A stretch of DNA of 64,000 nt from Blautia obeum ATCC 29174 (GTDB lineage: Bacteria; Bacillota; Clostridia; Lachnospirales; Lachnospiraceae). A program made the translations under genes and the position numbers. This document shows, piece after piece, positions 43,308 to 52,326 of the stretch. Below the pieces are notes generated by a model. It saw only the letters and a list, made by a program, of their open reading frames with translations. It did not search any database and had not been told where the DNA came from. Position 1 is the stretch's first letter; every line of letters begins with the position of its first letter. The stretch covers positions 780,501 through 844,500 of the forward strand of contig NZ_CP102265.1 of assembly GCF_025147765.1 (NCBI RefSeq), in the 5' to 3' direction.

Positions 43308-44747
43308 ATGAAAAAATCCATAGAAAAAATAACATATTGTTTTGTAATAATAGCTGCATTGTTTGTATCATTTGTGTCATTTGTTGAGCCTCTTGTTATG
43401 AAAGATATAAATATAACAAAAGTAATACTGGTGTTGCTATGCTATGCAGCAGTATTTGCAGGAAGCCTGACACTGTTCCGGCGATTATCGGAGAGAACAC
43501 TGTACTACCTGACCATAGCAGGGATATTCGCAGCGGTTATTGTGCAGACATATATTGTTTTTCATATGCGACTGGTTCCGGAAGTGGATCTGAATCATAT
43601 TTATGATTATTGTGTAGATATGGTGGAGACAGGGAAAATCAGTTTTGGCGAATCGAAGTACTTTGCTTATAATACAAATAATATTCCACTGGCAATCGTA
43701 ATCTACTATGTATTCCGTATGGCAGCATTTACAGGTATGGATTACCGGATTGCGGCTGGATTGTTTAATGTGCTGTTGATCCTTGTTATGTATGTATCTG
43801 CATTCCTTATTTTAAAAAAAGTTACTACGATTCGAACAACCGCGGTATATATGGTATTACTTCTTACGAATCCTTCTTTTTACGCATACGCGTCTTATTA
43901 TTATACTGATACGATATCAGCCGGACTGGTTATGGCCGGTGTAGGTTTTATTATTTACGGCTGTTACAAGAAAAAAAATCACTGGAAGATGATACACTTT
44001 CTTGTTGCCGGATTTCTGATCGGGTTTGCAACCTGCATTCGTGTAACCAGCATTTTTATAGTACTTGCGGCTGGCGTCTGGATCTTGCTGAATAAGTATT
44101 GGAAAAAGTTACTTACATTTGGGATTCCACTGGTATGTGGTCTGCTGATTTTTCAGTTGGCATGGGGTGGAGTATATCGTTACCATGTAGACATGGATAC
44201 TTATGATTCGGCGATTACGATTGAGCATTTTCTGATGATGGGAAGCCATGGCAATGGAACGTACAATGTAAAAGATATGAGGTTTACACGCAGTTTTCCG
44301 ACACATGAAGAAAAAGTGGAAAATAATAAAAAGGTCTATCTTGAACATCTTCGTGAGAATGGAGTGCTGGGGAATCTGAAGCTTGCCATAAAGAAAGAAG
44401 CAATTGTATGGGGAATCGGTACACATGGATATACTCAATACACAAAAAATGTAGTGGAAAAAACAACCTGCTATGACTGGCTCGTTGGTAAAAAATCCGG
44501 TTTGTTCAGAACATATATGCAGGCTTACAATATAGTATTGTATGTTCTGATCCTGTCTGGCGTGTGTTGCACATTTCGTAAGAAAAAAACAGACAAATAC
44601 AGCTGGATCCTGGCAATCTACTGGTGTGGTGCGCTTGTCTTTTATATTTTCTGGGAGGCGCATCCGAGGCAGTCAGTAAGTATATTGCCTTTATTGACTA
44701 TGCTGGCTGTTCCATGGATAGAAAGAAGTTGTATTGTCCGTGATTAA
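43308..44747 (+). CDS. GT-C type membrane glycosyltransferase-like protein
   Basis: A 479-residue protein with about 11 membrane segments. The first large outer loop carries an acidic motif (RLVPEVDLNHIYDYC) in the place where lipid-linked-sugar GT-C transferases keep their catalytic Asp. The last loop holds WEAHPRQSVSILPL, similar to the HPRY/F ends of PMT-like proteins. It probably moves a sugar from a polyprenyl carrier onto a surface glycan or protein. GAGGA precedes ATG 43308; earlier in-frame ATGs (43227, 43263) lack a site. No pathway partners are adjacent. Confidence 0.65.
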   Translation: MKKSIEKITYCFVIIAALFVSFVSFVEPLVMKDINITKVILVLLCYAAVFAGSLTLFRRLSERTLYYLTIAGIFAAVIVQTYIVFHMRLVPEVDLNHIYDYCVDMVETGKISFGESKYFAYNTNNIPLAIVIYYVFRMAAFTGMDYRIAAGLFNVLLILVMYVSAFLILKKVTTIRTTAVYMVLLLTNPSFYAYASYYYTDTISAGLVMAGVGFIIYGCYKKKNHWKMIHFLVAGFLIGFATCIRVTSIFIVLAAGVWILLNKYWKKLLTFGIPLVCGLLIFQLAWGGVYRYHVDMDTYDSAITIEHFLMMGSHGNGTYNVKDMRFTRSFPTHEEKVENNKKVYLEHLRENGVLGNLKLAIKKEAIVWGIGTHGYTQYTKNVVEKTTCYDWLVGKKSGLFRTYMQAYNIVLYVLILSGVCCTFRKKKTDKYSWILAIYWCGALVFYIFWEAHPRQSVSILPLLTMLAVPWIERSCIVRD

Positions 44748-44792
44748 GATTTATACTTAAGATATTTTCAGAAGATTAAAGGAGTAATTCTC

Positions 44793-45557
44793 ATGCAGAC
44801 AGCCAAAGATTATTTGCATGTTTTTCTTGATATGGGCGATGCACTGTTAAACAGCGGTGCAGAGATCTTCCGGGTGGAGGATACACTGAATCGAATGGGC
44901 TATGCCTGTGGTGCTACTCAGATGAATGTTTTTGTGATCACATCCAGTATTGTCATTACGATGGAATTTCCGGGAGACGGAGCGCGTACACAGACTCGCC
45001 GGGTACGGGAAGATGGCGGAAATGATTTTACCAAGCTGGAGCAGTTAAATGACTTGAGTCGTCGTTTTTGCAGGCAGCCTGTTTCTGCCACAGAACTTCG
45101 AAAAGAATTTGATAAGATCAATGCAGACAGACCAAAGCCACTCTGGAAACTTTTTGGAAGCCTTCTGGCGGCCAGTAGTTTTGCACTTTTTTATGGTGGA
45201 AGTATTTCGGATGCGATTGCGGCAGGACTTGGGGCTGTTTTGATCTGGGCATTACAGCAATATTTTCGACCAGTGTGTATGAATGAAGTGACGTTTCAGT
45301 TTGCTGCTTCTTTTCTGACAGGATGTGTTATTTGTGGACTTGTTTTGCTTTGCCCGTTCCTTCATATGGATAAGATTATGATTGGGGACATTATGCTTTT
45401 GATTCCAGGTCTTATGTCAACAAATGCTATCCGGGATGTGCTGATTGGTGATACACTTTCCGGAATTATCCGTCTGATTGCGGCATTGCTTCTGGCGGCC
45501 GCACTGGCACTTGGATTTATGGGGGCAATTCTTCTGTTTAGGAGGCTGGGGCTTTGA
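44793..45557 (+). CDS. ThrE-type threonine/serine exporter, large subunit (DUF1212)
   Basis: A 254-residue protein. The N-terminal 120 residues form the soluble DUF1212 domain (LLNSGAEIFRVEDTLNRMGY) and five membrane segments follow. In Corynebacterium ThrE both halves are one chain; in clostridia they are split, and here the second half is the overlapping next gene. GGAG precedes ATG 44793. Transport of amino acids or dipeptides is inferred from the family. Confidence 0.88.
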   Translation: MQTAKDYLHVFLDMGDALLNSGAEIFRVEDTLNRMGYACGATQMNVFVITSSIVITMEFPGDGARTQTRRVREDGGNDFTKLEQLNDLSRRFCRQPVSATELRKEFDKINADRPKPLWKLFGSLLAASSFALFYGGSISDAIAAGLGAVLIWALQQYFRPVCMNEVTFQFAASFLTGCVICGLVLLCPFLHMDKIMIGDIMLLIPGLMSTNAIRDVLIGDTLSGIIRLIAALLLAAALALGFMGAILLFRRLGL

Positions 45558-45994
45558 ACACAACAATTGTAATACAGCTGATTACCGGAGCCCTTGGTTC
45601 CGTGGGATTTGGAATTCTCTTCCATATGAAAAAGAAATACCTGCCTTTGGCAGCAGCTGGTGGATTTATAAGCTGGATGGTGTTTCTTCTCGGAAAAGGA
45701 CTTCGGGGAAATGTCTTTCTTCCGTCATTGCTGGCAGGCTTTATTGTAGATGTGTATGCGGAAATTCTTGCAAGAATCTGTAAAGAAACGTCTACATCCT
45801 TTTTTGTAACTTCTGTTATTCCGTTGATTCCCGGAAGTACACTTTATTACTGCATGAATAGTATAGTGGAAGGGAACACGGTACAGGCACTGGAATATGG
45901 AAGGGATACTTTTCTCTTTGCATTTGGAATTGCAGCGGGAATGAGTATTGCGTGGGCAATCTGCTATTTCCTCAGAAGTATAAAGAAGAAATAG
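45554..45994 (+). CDS. ThrE-type exporter, small subunit (DUF3815)
   Basis: A 146-residue protein with about five membrane segments and the family segment VTSVIPLIPGSTLYYCM. It pairs with the preceding DUF1212 gene to rebuild a full ThrE-like exporter. The start lies inside the stop region of the upstream gene (4-base overlap), so translation is coupled. AGGAGG in the upstream gene end serves as its ribosome site. A bidirectional terminator follows, facing glgB. Confidence 0.88.
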   Translation: MNTTIVIQLITGALGSVGFGILFHMKKKYLPLAAAGGFISWMVFLLGKGLRGNVFLPSLLAGFIVDVYAEILARICKETSTSFFVTSVIPLIPGSTLYYCMNSIVEGNTVQALEYGRDTFLFAFGIAAGMSIAWAICYFLRSIKKK

Positions 45995-45997
45995 AAT

Positions 45998-46033
45998 CAG
46001 GGCTGCGGTCACTGTCAGGTGATTGCGGCCCTG
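45998..46033. terminator. Bidirectional terminator between ThrE genes and glgB
   Basis: CAGGGC (45998-46003) pairs with GCCCTG (46028-46033), with GC and TCAC/GTGA inner helices separated by small internal loops. A/T-rich sequence lies on the right. It serves two converging genes. Confidence 0.6.
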
Positions 46034-46046
46034 TAAATTTATAATA

Positions 46047-47831
46047 TTATTCAGCAAGATAATAAACAGAAGAGTATGGCGGCAGGGTCAGGACGATCTT
46101 GCCGTCTTTTATTGCCTTTGTGGCACTTTTACGTTTCTGGGTTCCGCCATAAACAGTGAGATTGCTGTTCAAGAGTTCTTTTAATTTCTGTGCATCAGAA
46201 ATGTGCAGTTCATATACCTGTTCCTGGTCGGAAAAGTTAAAAAGAGAAATCATACGCTCTTTTTTGCTGCAGCGTTCAAATACATAGATGCAGCATCCTT
46301 CCTGATGGCAGTCGATCCACTGGAAACCATCTGCTTCATAATCTTTTTCCCAGAAAGCAGAGTGTTCCAGATACAATTTATTCAGGTCTTTCATGAAACG
46401 GGCGAATCCAGCATGAAGTGGATAATCCAGAAGCATCCAGTCCTGCTCGCGTTTTTCATCCCATTCACGGAACTGGCCGATTTCATTTCCCATGAAATTC
46501 AGCTTTTTGCCCGGATGCGCATACATGTACATATACAGAGAACGCGCCTGTGGAAATTTGTATTCATAGTCGCCGCTCATTTTCTGCATGATCGTTGCTT
46601 TGCCGTGAACAACTTCATCGTGAGACAGCGGGAGCAGGAAACGGGCATCATAGTAGTACATCATGGAGAATGTCAGTTTGTGATAGTTTTCCGGGCGGTA
46701 TTCCGGCGCGGTACGGAAGTAATTCAGCGTATCGTTCATCCATCCCATATCCCATTTATAATCAAAACCAAGGCCGCCCTGATCGACCGGATCGGTTACT
46801 TTTGGGAAAGAAGTGGAATCTTCGGCTGCAAGAATCACAGAAGGATGCATGCACTTCAGTCCCTGATTCATATACTGCAGGAATTCTACAGCATTGAGGT
46901 TGACGCCTCTTGCCGGATCGCCCTGCCAGTAGATGGCACGGCTGATCGCATCCATACGGATACCATCCATATGGAATTCTCTGATCCAGTAGTTTGCACA
47001 GGACTGCAGGAAGCTTCGGGTCTCGCCGCGGGAATGCATGAAGTTGCAGCTTCCCCATTCACTGACACCAACCGCAGAGTTCGGATATTCATAAAGTGCG
47101 GTTCCATCGTAATTCGCAAGGCCATAAGCATCTACAGCAAAATGAACCGGAACAAAATCCATCAATACGCCGATGTTATGTTTGTGACAGGCATCGATGA
47201 AGGCCTTCAGCTGATCAGCTGTTCCGTATCGGGAAGTCGGACTGAAAAAACCGGTTGCCTGATAGCCCCAGGATTCATCACATGGATATTCATTCAGAGG
47301 CATGATCTCCAGATAGTTATAGCCATTTTTGACCAGATATGGAATCAGAATATCAATCATTTCTTCATAGTTATACCAGTCATCTGCTTTGTCAGAAGGC
47401 TTGCGAAAAGAACCAAAATGAATTTCGTAAATGTTCAACGGTTTTTTTCGGCAGTCGCTGCGGCTTTGCAACCACTGGCTGTCTTTGAATTTGTATTTTG
47501 ACATGTCACGAATGATAGAGGCACTGCTTGGGCGAAGCTCCATGCCAAATCCATACGGATCGCAATGATCGACTGGATTACCGTTACGGTCATAAATCTT
47601 ATATTTGTACATCTGACCGGCTTTTGCCTGTGGAACATAGCATTCCCAGAAATTACCGTCAGAAACTTTGTTCATTTCCCATTCCTGCCAGTCATTGAAG
47701 TCCCCGATCAGAGTGATGCGGGAGGCTGAAGGTGCAAAAGTACGAAAAGTTACGCCTTTTTCTTCAACATGGGCGCCGAGATATTTATAAGCGTCAAAAA
47801 TTTTTCCTGTATAAAATCCATAAAAATCCAT
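46047..47831 (-). CDS. glgB: 1,4-alpha-glucan branching enzyme
   Basis: A 594-residue GH13 branching enzyme. An N-terminal CBM48-like domain (VTFRTFAPSASRITLIGDFN) leads to the catalytic barrel: the nucleophile in GIRMDAISRA, the acid/base in LAAEDST and the third acid in LSHDEVVHG. It makes alpha-1,6 branches in glycogen. The frame opens at 47858, but AAGGAG fits the ATG at 47831 (second of two adjacent ATGs). It stands alone here: no glgA, glgC or glgP is in the window. It is divergent from the TetR-GTPase operon. Confidence 0.95.
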   Translation of the reverse strand: MDFYGFYTGKIFDAYKYLGAHVEEKGVTFRTFAPSASRITLIGDFNDWQEWEMNKVSDGNFWECYVPQAKAGQMYKYKIYDRNGNPVDHCDPYGFGMELRPSSASIIRDMSKYKFKDSQWLQSRSDCRKKPLNIYEIHFGSFRKPSDKADDWYNYEEMIDILIPYLVKNGYNYLEIMPLNEYPCDESWGYQATGFFSPTSRYGTADQLKAFIDACHKHNIGVLMDFVPVHFAVDAYGLANYDGTALYEYPNSAVGVSEWGSCNFMHSRGETRSFLQSCANYWIREFHMDGIRMDAISRAIYWQGDPARGVNLNAVEFLQYMNQGLKCMHPSVILAAEDSTSFPKVTDPVDQGGLGFDYKWDMGWMNDTLNYFRTAPEYRPENYHKLTFSMMYYYDARFLLPLSHDEVVHGKATIMQKMSGDYEYKFPQARSLYMYMYAHPGKKLNFMGNEIGQFREWDEKREQDWMLLDYPLHAGFARFMKDLNKLYLEHSAFWEKDYEADGFQWIDCHQEGCCIYVFERCSKKERMISLFNFSDQEQVYELHISDAQKLKELLNSNLTVYGGTQKRKSATKAIKDGKIVLTLPPYSSVYYLAE

Positions 47832-47892
47832 CATATTCTCCTTGTAGATAATAGACATTAGTTGCTTTTTTGAGTATACTAAAAGGTAAAAG

Positions 47893-48003
47893 TGCGGAGC
47901 AATCCGCAGGTATTATAGTTACTTTATACTAAAGAAACAGGGGGATTGTCCACCGACGATTTGGCATAAGCGGTGGATAACCGACGATTTATAAAATCTG
48001 TCG
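47893..48003 (+). promoter_or_regulatory. Regulatory region before the TetR-GTPase operon
   Basis: Several elements are packed here. TGCGGA-GCAA-TCCGCA (47893-47908) is a tight hairpin. A -10-like TATACT lies at 47925-47930. TCCACCG (47949-47955) is inverted at CGGTGGA (47971-47977). CCGACGATTT occurs twice (47953-47962 and 47981-47990), and the second copy opens a dyad CCGAC...GTCGG (47981-48003). One or more are candidate TetR operators. Confidence 0.5.
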
Positions 48004-48023
48004 GAAAAAGGAGAACAGGAAAC

Positions 48024-48581
48024 ATGGATATCAGAATAGAAAAAACAGAGAGAGCAATCCGAAATGCATTTCTGGAATTGCGTGCAGCGAAGCCACTGGA
48101 GAAAATTACGGTGAAAGAGCTGTGCAGCCTGGCATGCATCAATAAATCAACTTTTTACAGTCATTATGAGGATATTTATGCACTTTCACAGATGCTGGAG
48201 TCAGAGACGATCACGACAGTGATCAAAAATATTTCCAGTCAGCAGGAATCACCGTTTAAAGATCCGGATGTGTTCACAAGAAATTTATATATGGCTCTGG
48301 TATCGAATCATTCACTGATCAATATTTTGTTTTCCGGAACAGAAAAAAGTCATCTAGGTGACTGTCTGGAAACAGAATTGAAACGGCTGATCGTGGAAAA
48401 ATATCCGCAGTATGAGACTGATCCGGAGAAAGATATCATGCTTTCCTTCTGTATTCAGGGATGCTTTCATGCGTATCTGAATAATCAGAAAAATGATCTG
48501 GATACACTGATCCATGTCAGTGAGACGATCGTGCGAAAACTGGCCCCTTTGTATATAGAAGAAAGAAGAGAACATGAATGA
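48024..48581 (+). CDS. TetR-family regulator
   Basis: A 185-residue regulator. The N-terminal helix-turn-helix is clear: RAIRNAFLELRAAKPLEKIT, then VKELCSLACINKSTFYSHYE. The C-terminal ligand domain is of the TetR_C type found in DhaS-like Firmicute members. An in-frame GTG at 47973 exists, but AAGGAG lies before ATG 48024. The stop overlaps the start of the GTPase-nuclease gene by 4 bases, so it heads a five-gene unit that it probably represses. Dyads lie directly upstream of its ribosome site. Confidence 0.88.
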   Translation: MDIRIEKTERAIRNAFLELRAAKPLEKITVKELCSLACINKSTFYSHYEDIYALSQMLESETITTVIKNISSQQESPFKDPDVFTRNLYMALVSNHSLINILFSGTEKSHLGDCLETELKRLIVEKYPQYETDPEKDIMLSFCIQGCFHAYLNNQKNDLDTLIHVSETIVRKLAPLYIEERREHE

Positions 48582-51358
48582 AAAAACTGGTTATTGGAAT
48601 TCTGGCACATGTAGATGCCGGAAAGACAACTCTGTCAGAAGAACTTCTGTATCTGTGCGGTGAGATCCGAAAGATTGGCCGTGTAGATCATGGAGATGCT
48701 TTTCTTGACACATATGAACTGGAAAAAGAACGAGGGATTACGATTTTTTCCAAGCAAGCGTTGCTAAAAACAGAAAATATGGAAGTGACGCTTTTGGATA
48801 CACCGGGACATGTGGATTTTTCAGCTGAAATGGAACGTACGCTGCAGGTCCTCGATTATGCGATTCTGGTGATCAATGGAATGGACGGTGTGCAGAGCCA
48901 TACGATGACTTTGTGGAGACTTCTGGAGCGATATCAGATTCCGATATTCCTGTTTGTCAATAAGATGGATCAGCAGGGAACAGATCACGATGCATTGCTG
49001 AATGATCTGAAGCAGCATCTTCATGAAAATTGTGTGGATTTTGGGAGAACACAGGATACAGATTACGGAATGTATGAACTTACTCCAGAGCAGCTGGAAA
49101 ACATTGCGGTCTGTGAGGAAGACCTTCTGGAAACATACCTGGAAACAGACATCGTCGAAGACCGTGATATTGTACGACTGATCGTACAGCGAAAAATCTT
49201 CCCGTGTTATTTTGGTTCTGCACTTAAAGAAAAAGGCGTTAAGGATTTCTGGAATGGTGTACAGCAATATACAGCAGAACCAGAGCGTCCGACAGAATTT
49301 GGCGCAAAAGTATTCAAGATCGCCAGAGATGAACAGGGAAATCGTCTTACGTATATGAAAATCACAGGAGGCAGTCTTAAAGTAAAGACACTGCTTTCTT
49401 CAAATTCAAACGGACAGATTCTGCCGGGGCGTAAAGCAGAAGAGGCTGCCTGGGAAGAAAAGGCAGATCAGATTCGTCTGTACTCCGGAGCAAAATATGA
49501 ACTGACACCGGAAGCAGAAGCCGGAACGGTCTGTGCGGTGACAGGACTTACGAGAACCTATCCGGGAGAGGGACTGGGAATTGAACGGGAATCAGAACTT
49601 CCGGTTCTGGAACCTGTCCTGAATTACCAGATTATCCTTCCGGATGACTGTGATCCACATCAGATGCTCCAAAAGCTGCGTCAGTTGGAAGAGGAAGAAC
49701 CGCAGCTTCATATTCTCTGGGACAGTCAGCTGGCGGAAATTCATGCACAGCTGATGGGCGAAGTGCAGATTGAGATTCTGAAAAAAATGATCTGGGATCG
49801 TTTTCATGTGGCTGTGGAATTTGGTGCTGGAAGTATTGTTTATAAAGAAACGGTTGCAGAGCCGGTAGAAGGTGTGGGACATTTTGAACCGCTCCGTCAT
49901 TATGCAGAAGTACATCTTCTGATCGAACCGGGGGAACCAGGAAGCGGATGCCAGTTCTTTACTGCATGCAGTGAGGATGTACTTGCACGAAACTGGCAGA
50001 GACTGATTCTGACGCATCTTGAAGAAAAGGAGCATATTGGTGTATTGACTGGATCGCCACTGACTGATGTGCAGATTACGATTCTTACCGGAAGGGCACA
50101 TGCGAAACATACGGAGGGTGGTGACTTCCGACAGGCAACTTACCGTGCGGTACGTCAGGGACTTCGCAAAGCAAGAAATATTCTTCTGGAACCGTATTAT
50201 GAATTCCGACTGGAAGTACCGGCAGAGATGATAGGACGAGCAATGGCAGATGTCCAGAAGATGCAGGGAACGTTTGATGCACCGGAGGTAGAGGGCGAAA
50301 CTGCAATTCTCAAAGGGACTGCGGCTGTCGCTCAGATGCGGGATTACCAGAAAGAAGTGGTTTCCTACACACATGGAACAGGAAAACTTTTTTGCAGCCT
50401 TAAAGGATATGCACCATGTAAGAATCAGGATGAAGTGATACAGAATATTGGATATGATCCGGAAGCGGATCTGGAAAATCCGACAGGATCTGTATTTTGC
50501 GCGCATGGAGCTGGTTTTGTTGTTCCCTGGGATCAGGTAGAAGCTTATATGCATCTGCAAAGTGGTGTGGATATGGATGAACTGGACAGTGAAAGCTGGT
50601 ATGAGGATGTGGAAAGTGCGCAAAATCCGGGTACAGCGGTGGATAACGCAAACATTTCCAGAAATATCAGTGGAAAAAACGGAAAGTTTTCTTACAGCGG
50701 AAGCTATGAAGAAGAGGAAGAACTGCAGGCTATTTTTGAACGTACTTTTGGGCCGATGAAGCGTGACCGTACTGCTTTCCAGAAAAAGACCGTACACAGT
50801 TCGACGCCGGCTACCCGTTACAGAGCAAGGAAACCGCGACAGGAAGAATATCTGCTGGTGGATGGATACAATATCATCTTTTCCTGGGAAGAACTGAATG
50901 AACTTGCAAAGGAAAATATTCATGCTGCATGCGACAAATTGATGGATATCTTAAGTAACTATCAGGGGTATCGTAAATGTACGCTGATTCTTGTTTTTGA
51001 TGCCTACAAAGTGGAGGGACATGTGGAAGAAATCATTCCGTATCATAATATCTATGTGGTTTACACGAAAGAGGCCGAGACAGCAGACCAGTATATTGAA
51101 AAGACGGTCCACAGGATCGGCAGACAGTATCAGGTAACGGTTGCGACTTCTGATGGGCTGGAACAGGTCATCATTATGGGACAGGGCGCCCACAGAATCT
51201 CTGCACAGGGATTGAAGAAAGAGATAGAAGATACGGAAAAAACTGCCAGAGAAGAATGGCATCAGCGCAGACAGAGCAGCAAAACGTATCTGTTTGATCA
51301 TATGTCAGAGGAGATGCAGGAGCAAATGGAAAAAATCCGTCTGGGAGAAAATAAATGA
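48578..51358 (+). CDS. TetM/EF-G-like GTPase fused to a YacP/Rae1-like NYN nuclease
   Basis: A 926-residue fusion. Residues 1-650 match ribosomal-protection translation GTPases: G1 AHVDAGKTT (10-18), G3 DTPGH (74-78), G4 NKMD (128-131), then EF-G domains II-V with ILLEPYYEFRLEVPAEMIGR and LKGYAPC. A linker (about 655-755) follows. Residues 758-905 match YacP/Rae1: YLLVDGYNIIFSW (Asp762), LVFDAYK (Asp808), YTKEAETADQYIEK (Asp837) and ATSDGLEQ (Asp859). Rae1 in Bacillus cuts mRNA in the ribosomal A site. The fusion would place such a nuclease on a ribosome-bound GTPase; this is inference. The start overlaps the TetR stop; AGAAGAG serves as ribosome site. Tetracycline resistance is possible but not shown. 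Confidence 0.88.
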   Translation: MKKLVIGILAHVDAGKTTLSEELLYLCGEIRKIGRVDHGDAFLDTYELEKERGITIFSKQALLKTENMEVTLLDTPGHVDFSAEMERTLQVLDYAILVINGMDGVQSHTMTLWRLLERYQIPIFLFVNKMDQQGTDHDALLNDLKQHLHENCVDFGRTQDTDYGMYELTPEQLENIAVCEEDLLETYLETDIVEDRDIVRLIVQRKIFPCYFGSALKEKGVKDFWNGVQQYTAEPERPTEFGAKVFKIARDEQGNRLTYMKITGGSLKVKTLLSSNSNGQILPGRKAEEAAWEEKADQIRLYSGAKYELTPEAEAGTVCAVTGLTRTYPGEGLGIERESELPVLEPVLNYQIILPDDCDPHQMLQKLRQLEEEEPQLHILWDSQLAEIHAQLMGEVQIEILKKMIWDRFHVAVEFGAGSIVYKETVAEPVEGVGHFEPLRHYAEVHLLIEPGEPGSGCQFFTACSEDVLARNWQRLILTHLEEKEHIGVLTGSPLTDVQITILTGRAHAKHTEGGDFRQATYRAVRQGLRKARNILLEPYYEFRLEVPAEMIGRAMADVQKMQGTFDAPEVEGETAILKGTAAVAQMRDYQKEVVSYTHGTGKLFCSLKGYAPCKNQDEVIQNIGYDPEADLENPTGSVFCAHGAGFVVPWDQVEAYMHLQSGVDMDELDSESWYEDVESAQNPGTAVDNANISRNISGKNGKFSYSGSYEEEEELQAIFERTFGPMKRDRTAFQKKTVHSSTPATRYRARKPRQEEYLLVDGYNIIFSWEELNELAKENIHAACDKLMDILSNYQGYRKCTLILVFDAYKVEGHVEEIIPYHNIYVVYTKEAETADQYIEKTVHRIGRQYQVTVATSDGLEQVIIMGQGAHRISAQGLKKEIEDTEKTAREEWHQRRQSSKTYLFDHMSEEMQEQMEKIRLGENK

Positions 51359-52326
51359 TCTATTTATATAAAAGAAACAAAACAGGAATCTGCATTGACC
51401 GTGTATATGGATACGATACGATCGTAGAACTTCCGGATATGCTGGAAGGCTTTCCGGTGACGGAGTTGGGCGCGTATATTTTTTCGGACCATATCGATTC
51501 GACAGAATTAAAAATGATGCAGGAAAAAGAAAATTTTTGCACAGAGAACGGCAGGGCGACACGACCTGAGGATGATATGCCGCAAGCTGCGGGAAATCGT
51601 GTAGAAGAAATCCGTCTTCCACGTCAGCTCAGGAAGATTGGCCGGTATGCTTTTTATAACTGTTTTCATCTTAAGAAGCTTACGTTCTATGGAAAAATGC
51701 AGGACCTGGGTGCAGGAGCACTTACCGGCTGCCACAGGATGGAACAGATTGCGGTGGAGACCGATGAAAAGGGAGAATCCAGTTTACGGGATTTCCTGAC
51801 AGAGCTTCCGGAGACACTATGCGTTGACATAACGATAGATGGGGAATATGGAAGGTTCTGGTTTCCGGAATTTTTTGAAGAAGGTGTGGAAAACACGCCT
51901 GCCAGGATCCTGGAAAATCATGTGCATGGAAGCGGAATTCGTTATCGAAACAGTTTCGTACATAAAAAGATCAATACGTTGGAATACGACCGGCTATTTC
52001 CATATGCAGTTGCCTGGGAACAGGAGCGGATCGTATTGAATCTGGCACTGGACCGAATTCTTTATCCGGTAAGCATGACAGATGAGGCAAAAGAAAAGTA
52101 TCTCATATATATAAAGGAACACATACAGCAGGCAATAAGGCTTCTGGGAGAACAGAAAGCATATGATTCCATGCAGCGTATCCTGAGGAAACTTGCGCCA
52201 GATCGGGCAGAAACAGAAAAGATGCTTGAAACGGCACAGAGTGCGAATGATTCCAGATGTGTCAGCATTTTAATGAATGAACTACAGAAACATGGAAGAA
52301 AACAGAGAAAGGCATTTGAACTGTGA
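51355..52326 (+). CDS. Leucine-rich-repeat (BspA-like) protein of the GTPase operon
   Basis: A 323-residue protein with no signal peptide. Residues 1-130 contain BspA-type leucine-rich-repeat units (IVELPDMLEGFPVTELGAYI; RLPRQLRKIGRYAFYNCFHL; LGAGALTGCHRM). The C-terminal half is helical and ends in a basic cluster. BspA repeats are common in surface proteins, but this one appears cytoplasmic. It overlaps both neighbours by 4 bases, so it is tightly coupled to the GTPase-nuclease and VWA-like genes. A binding or scaffold role is inferred. Confidence 0.7.
   Translation: MIYLYKRNKTGICIDRVYGYDTIVELPDMLEGFPVTELGAYIFSDHIDSTELKMMQEKENFCTENGRATRPEDDMPQAAGNRVEEIRLPRQLRKIGRYAFYNCFHLKKLTFYGKMQDLGAGALTGCHRMEQIAVETDEKGESSLRDFLTELPETLCVDITIDGEYGRFWFPEFFEEGVENTPARILENHVHGSGIRYRNSFVHKKINTLEYDRLFPYAVAWEQERIVLNLALDRILYPVSMTDEAKEKYLIYIKEHIQQAIRLLGEQKAYDSMQRILRKLAPDRAETEKMLETAQSANDSRCVSILMNELQKHGRKQRKAFEL

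Noticed and set aside
46203..47501. Long plus-strand frame opposite glgB
   Set aside because: It is antisense to a well-matched branching enzyme, has no recognisable domain and no ribosome site.
49592..50923. Long minus-strand frame opposite the GTPase-nuclease gene
   Set aside because: Shadow frame: Phe/Ser/His-rich composition and no family match, while the plus strand encodes clear motifs.
48578..51358. Plain tetracycline resistance gene (tetM/tetW type)
   Set aside because: The C-terminal NYN domain, the operon setting and the divergence from classical TetM make that label unsafe, although the GTPase part is related.
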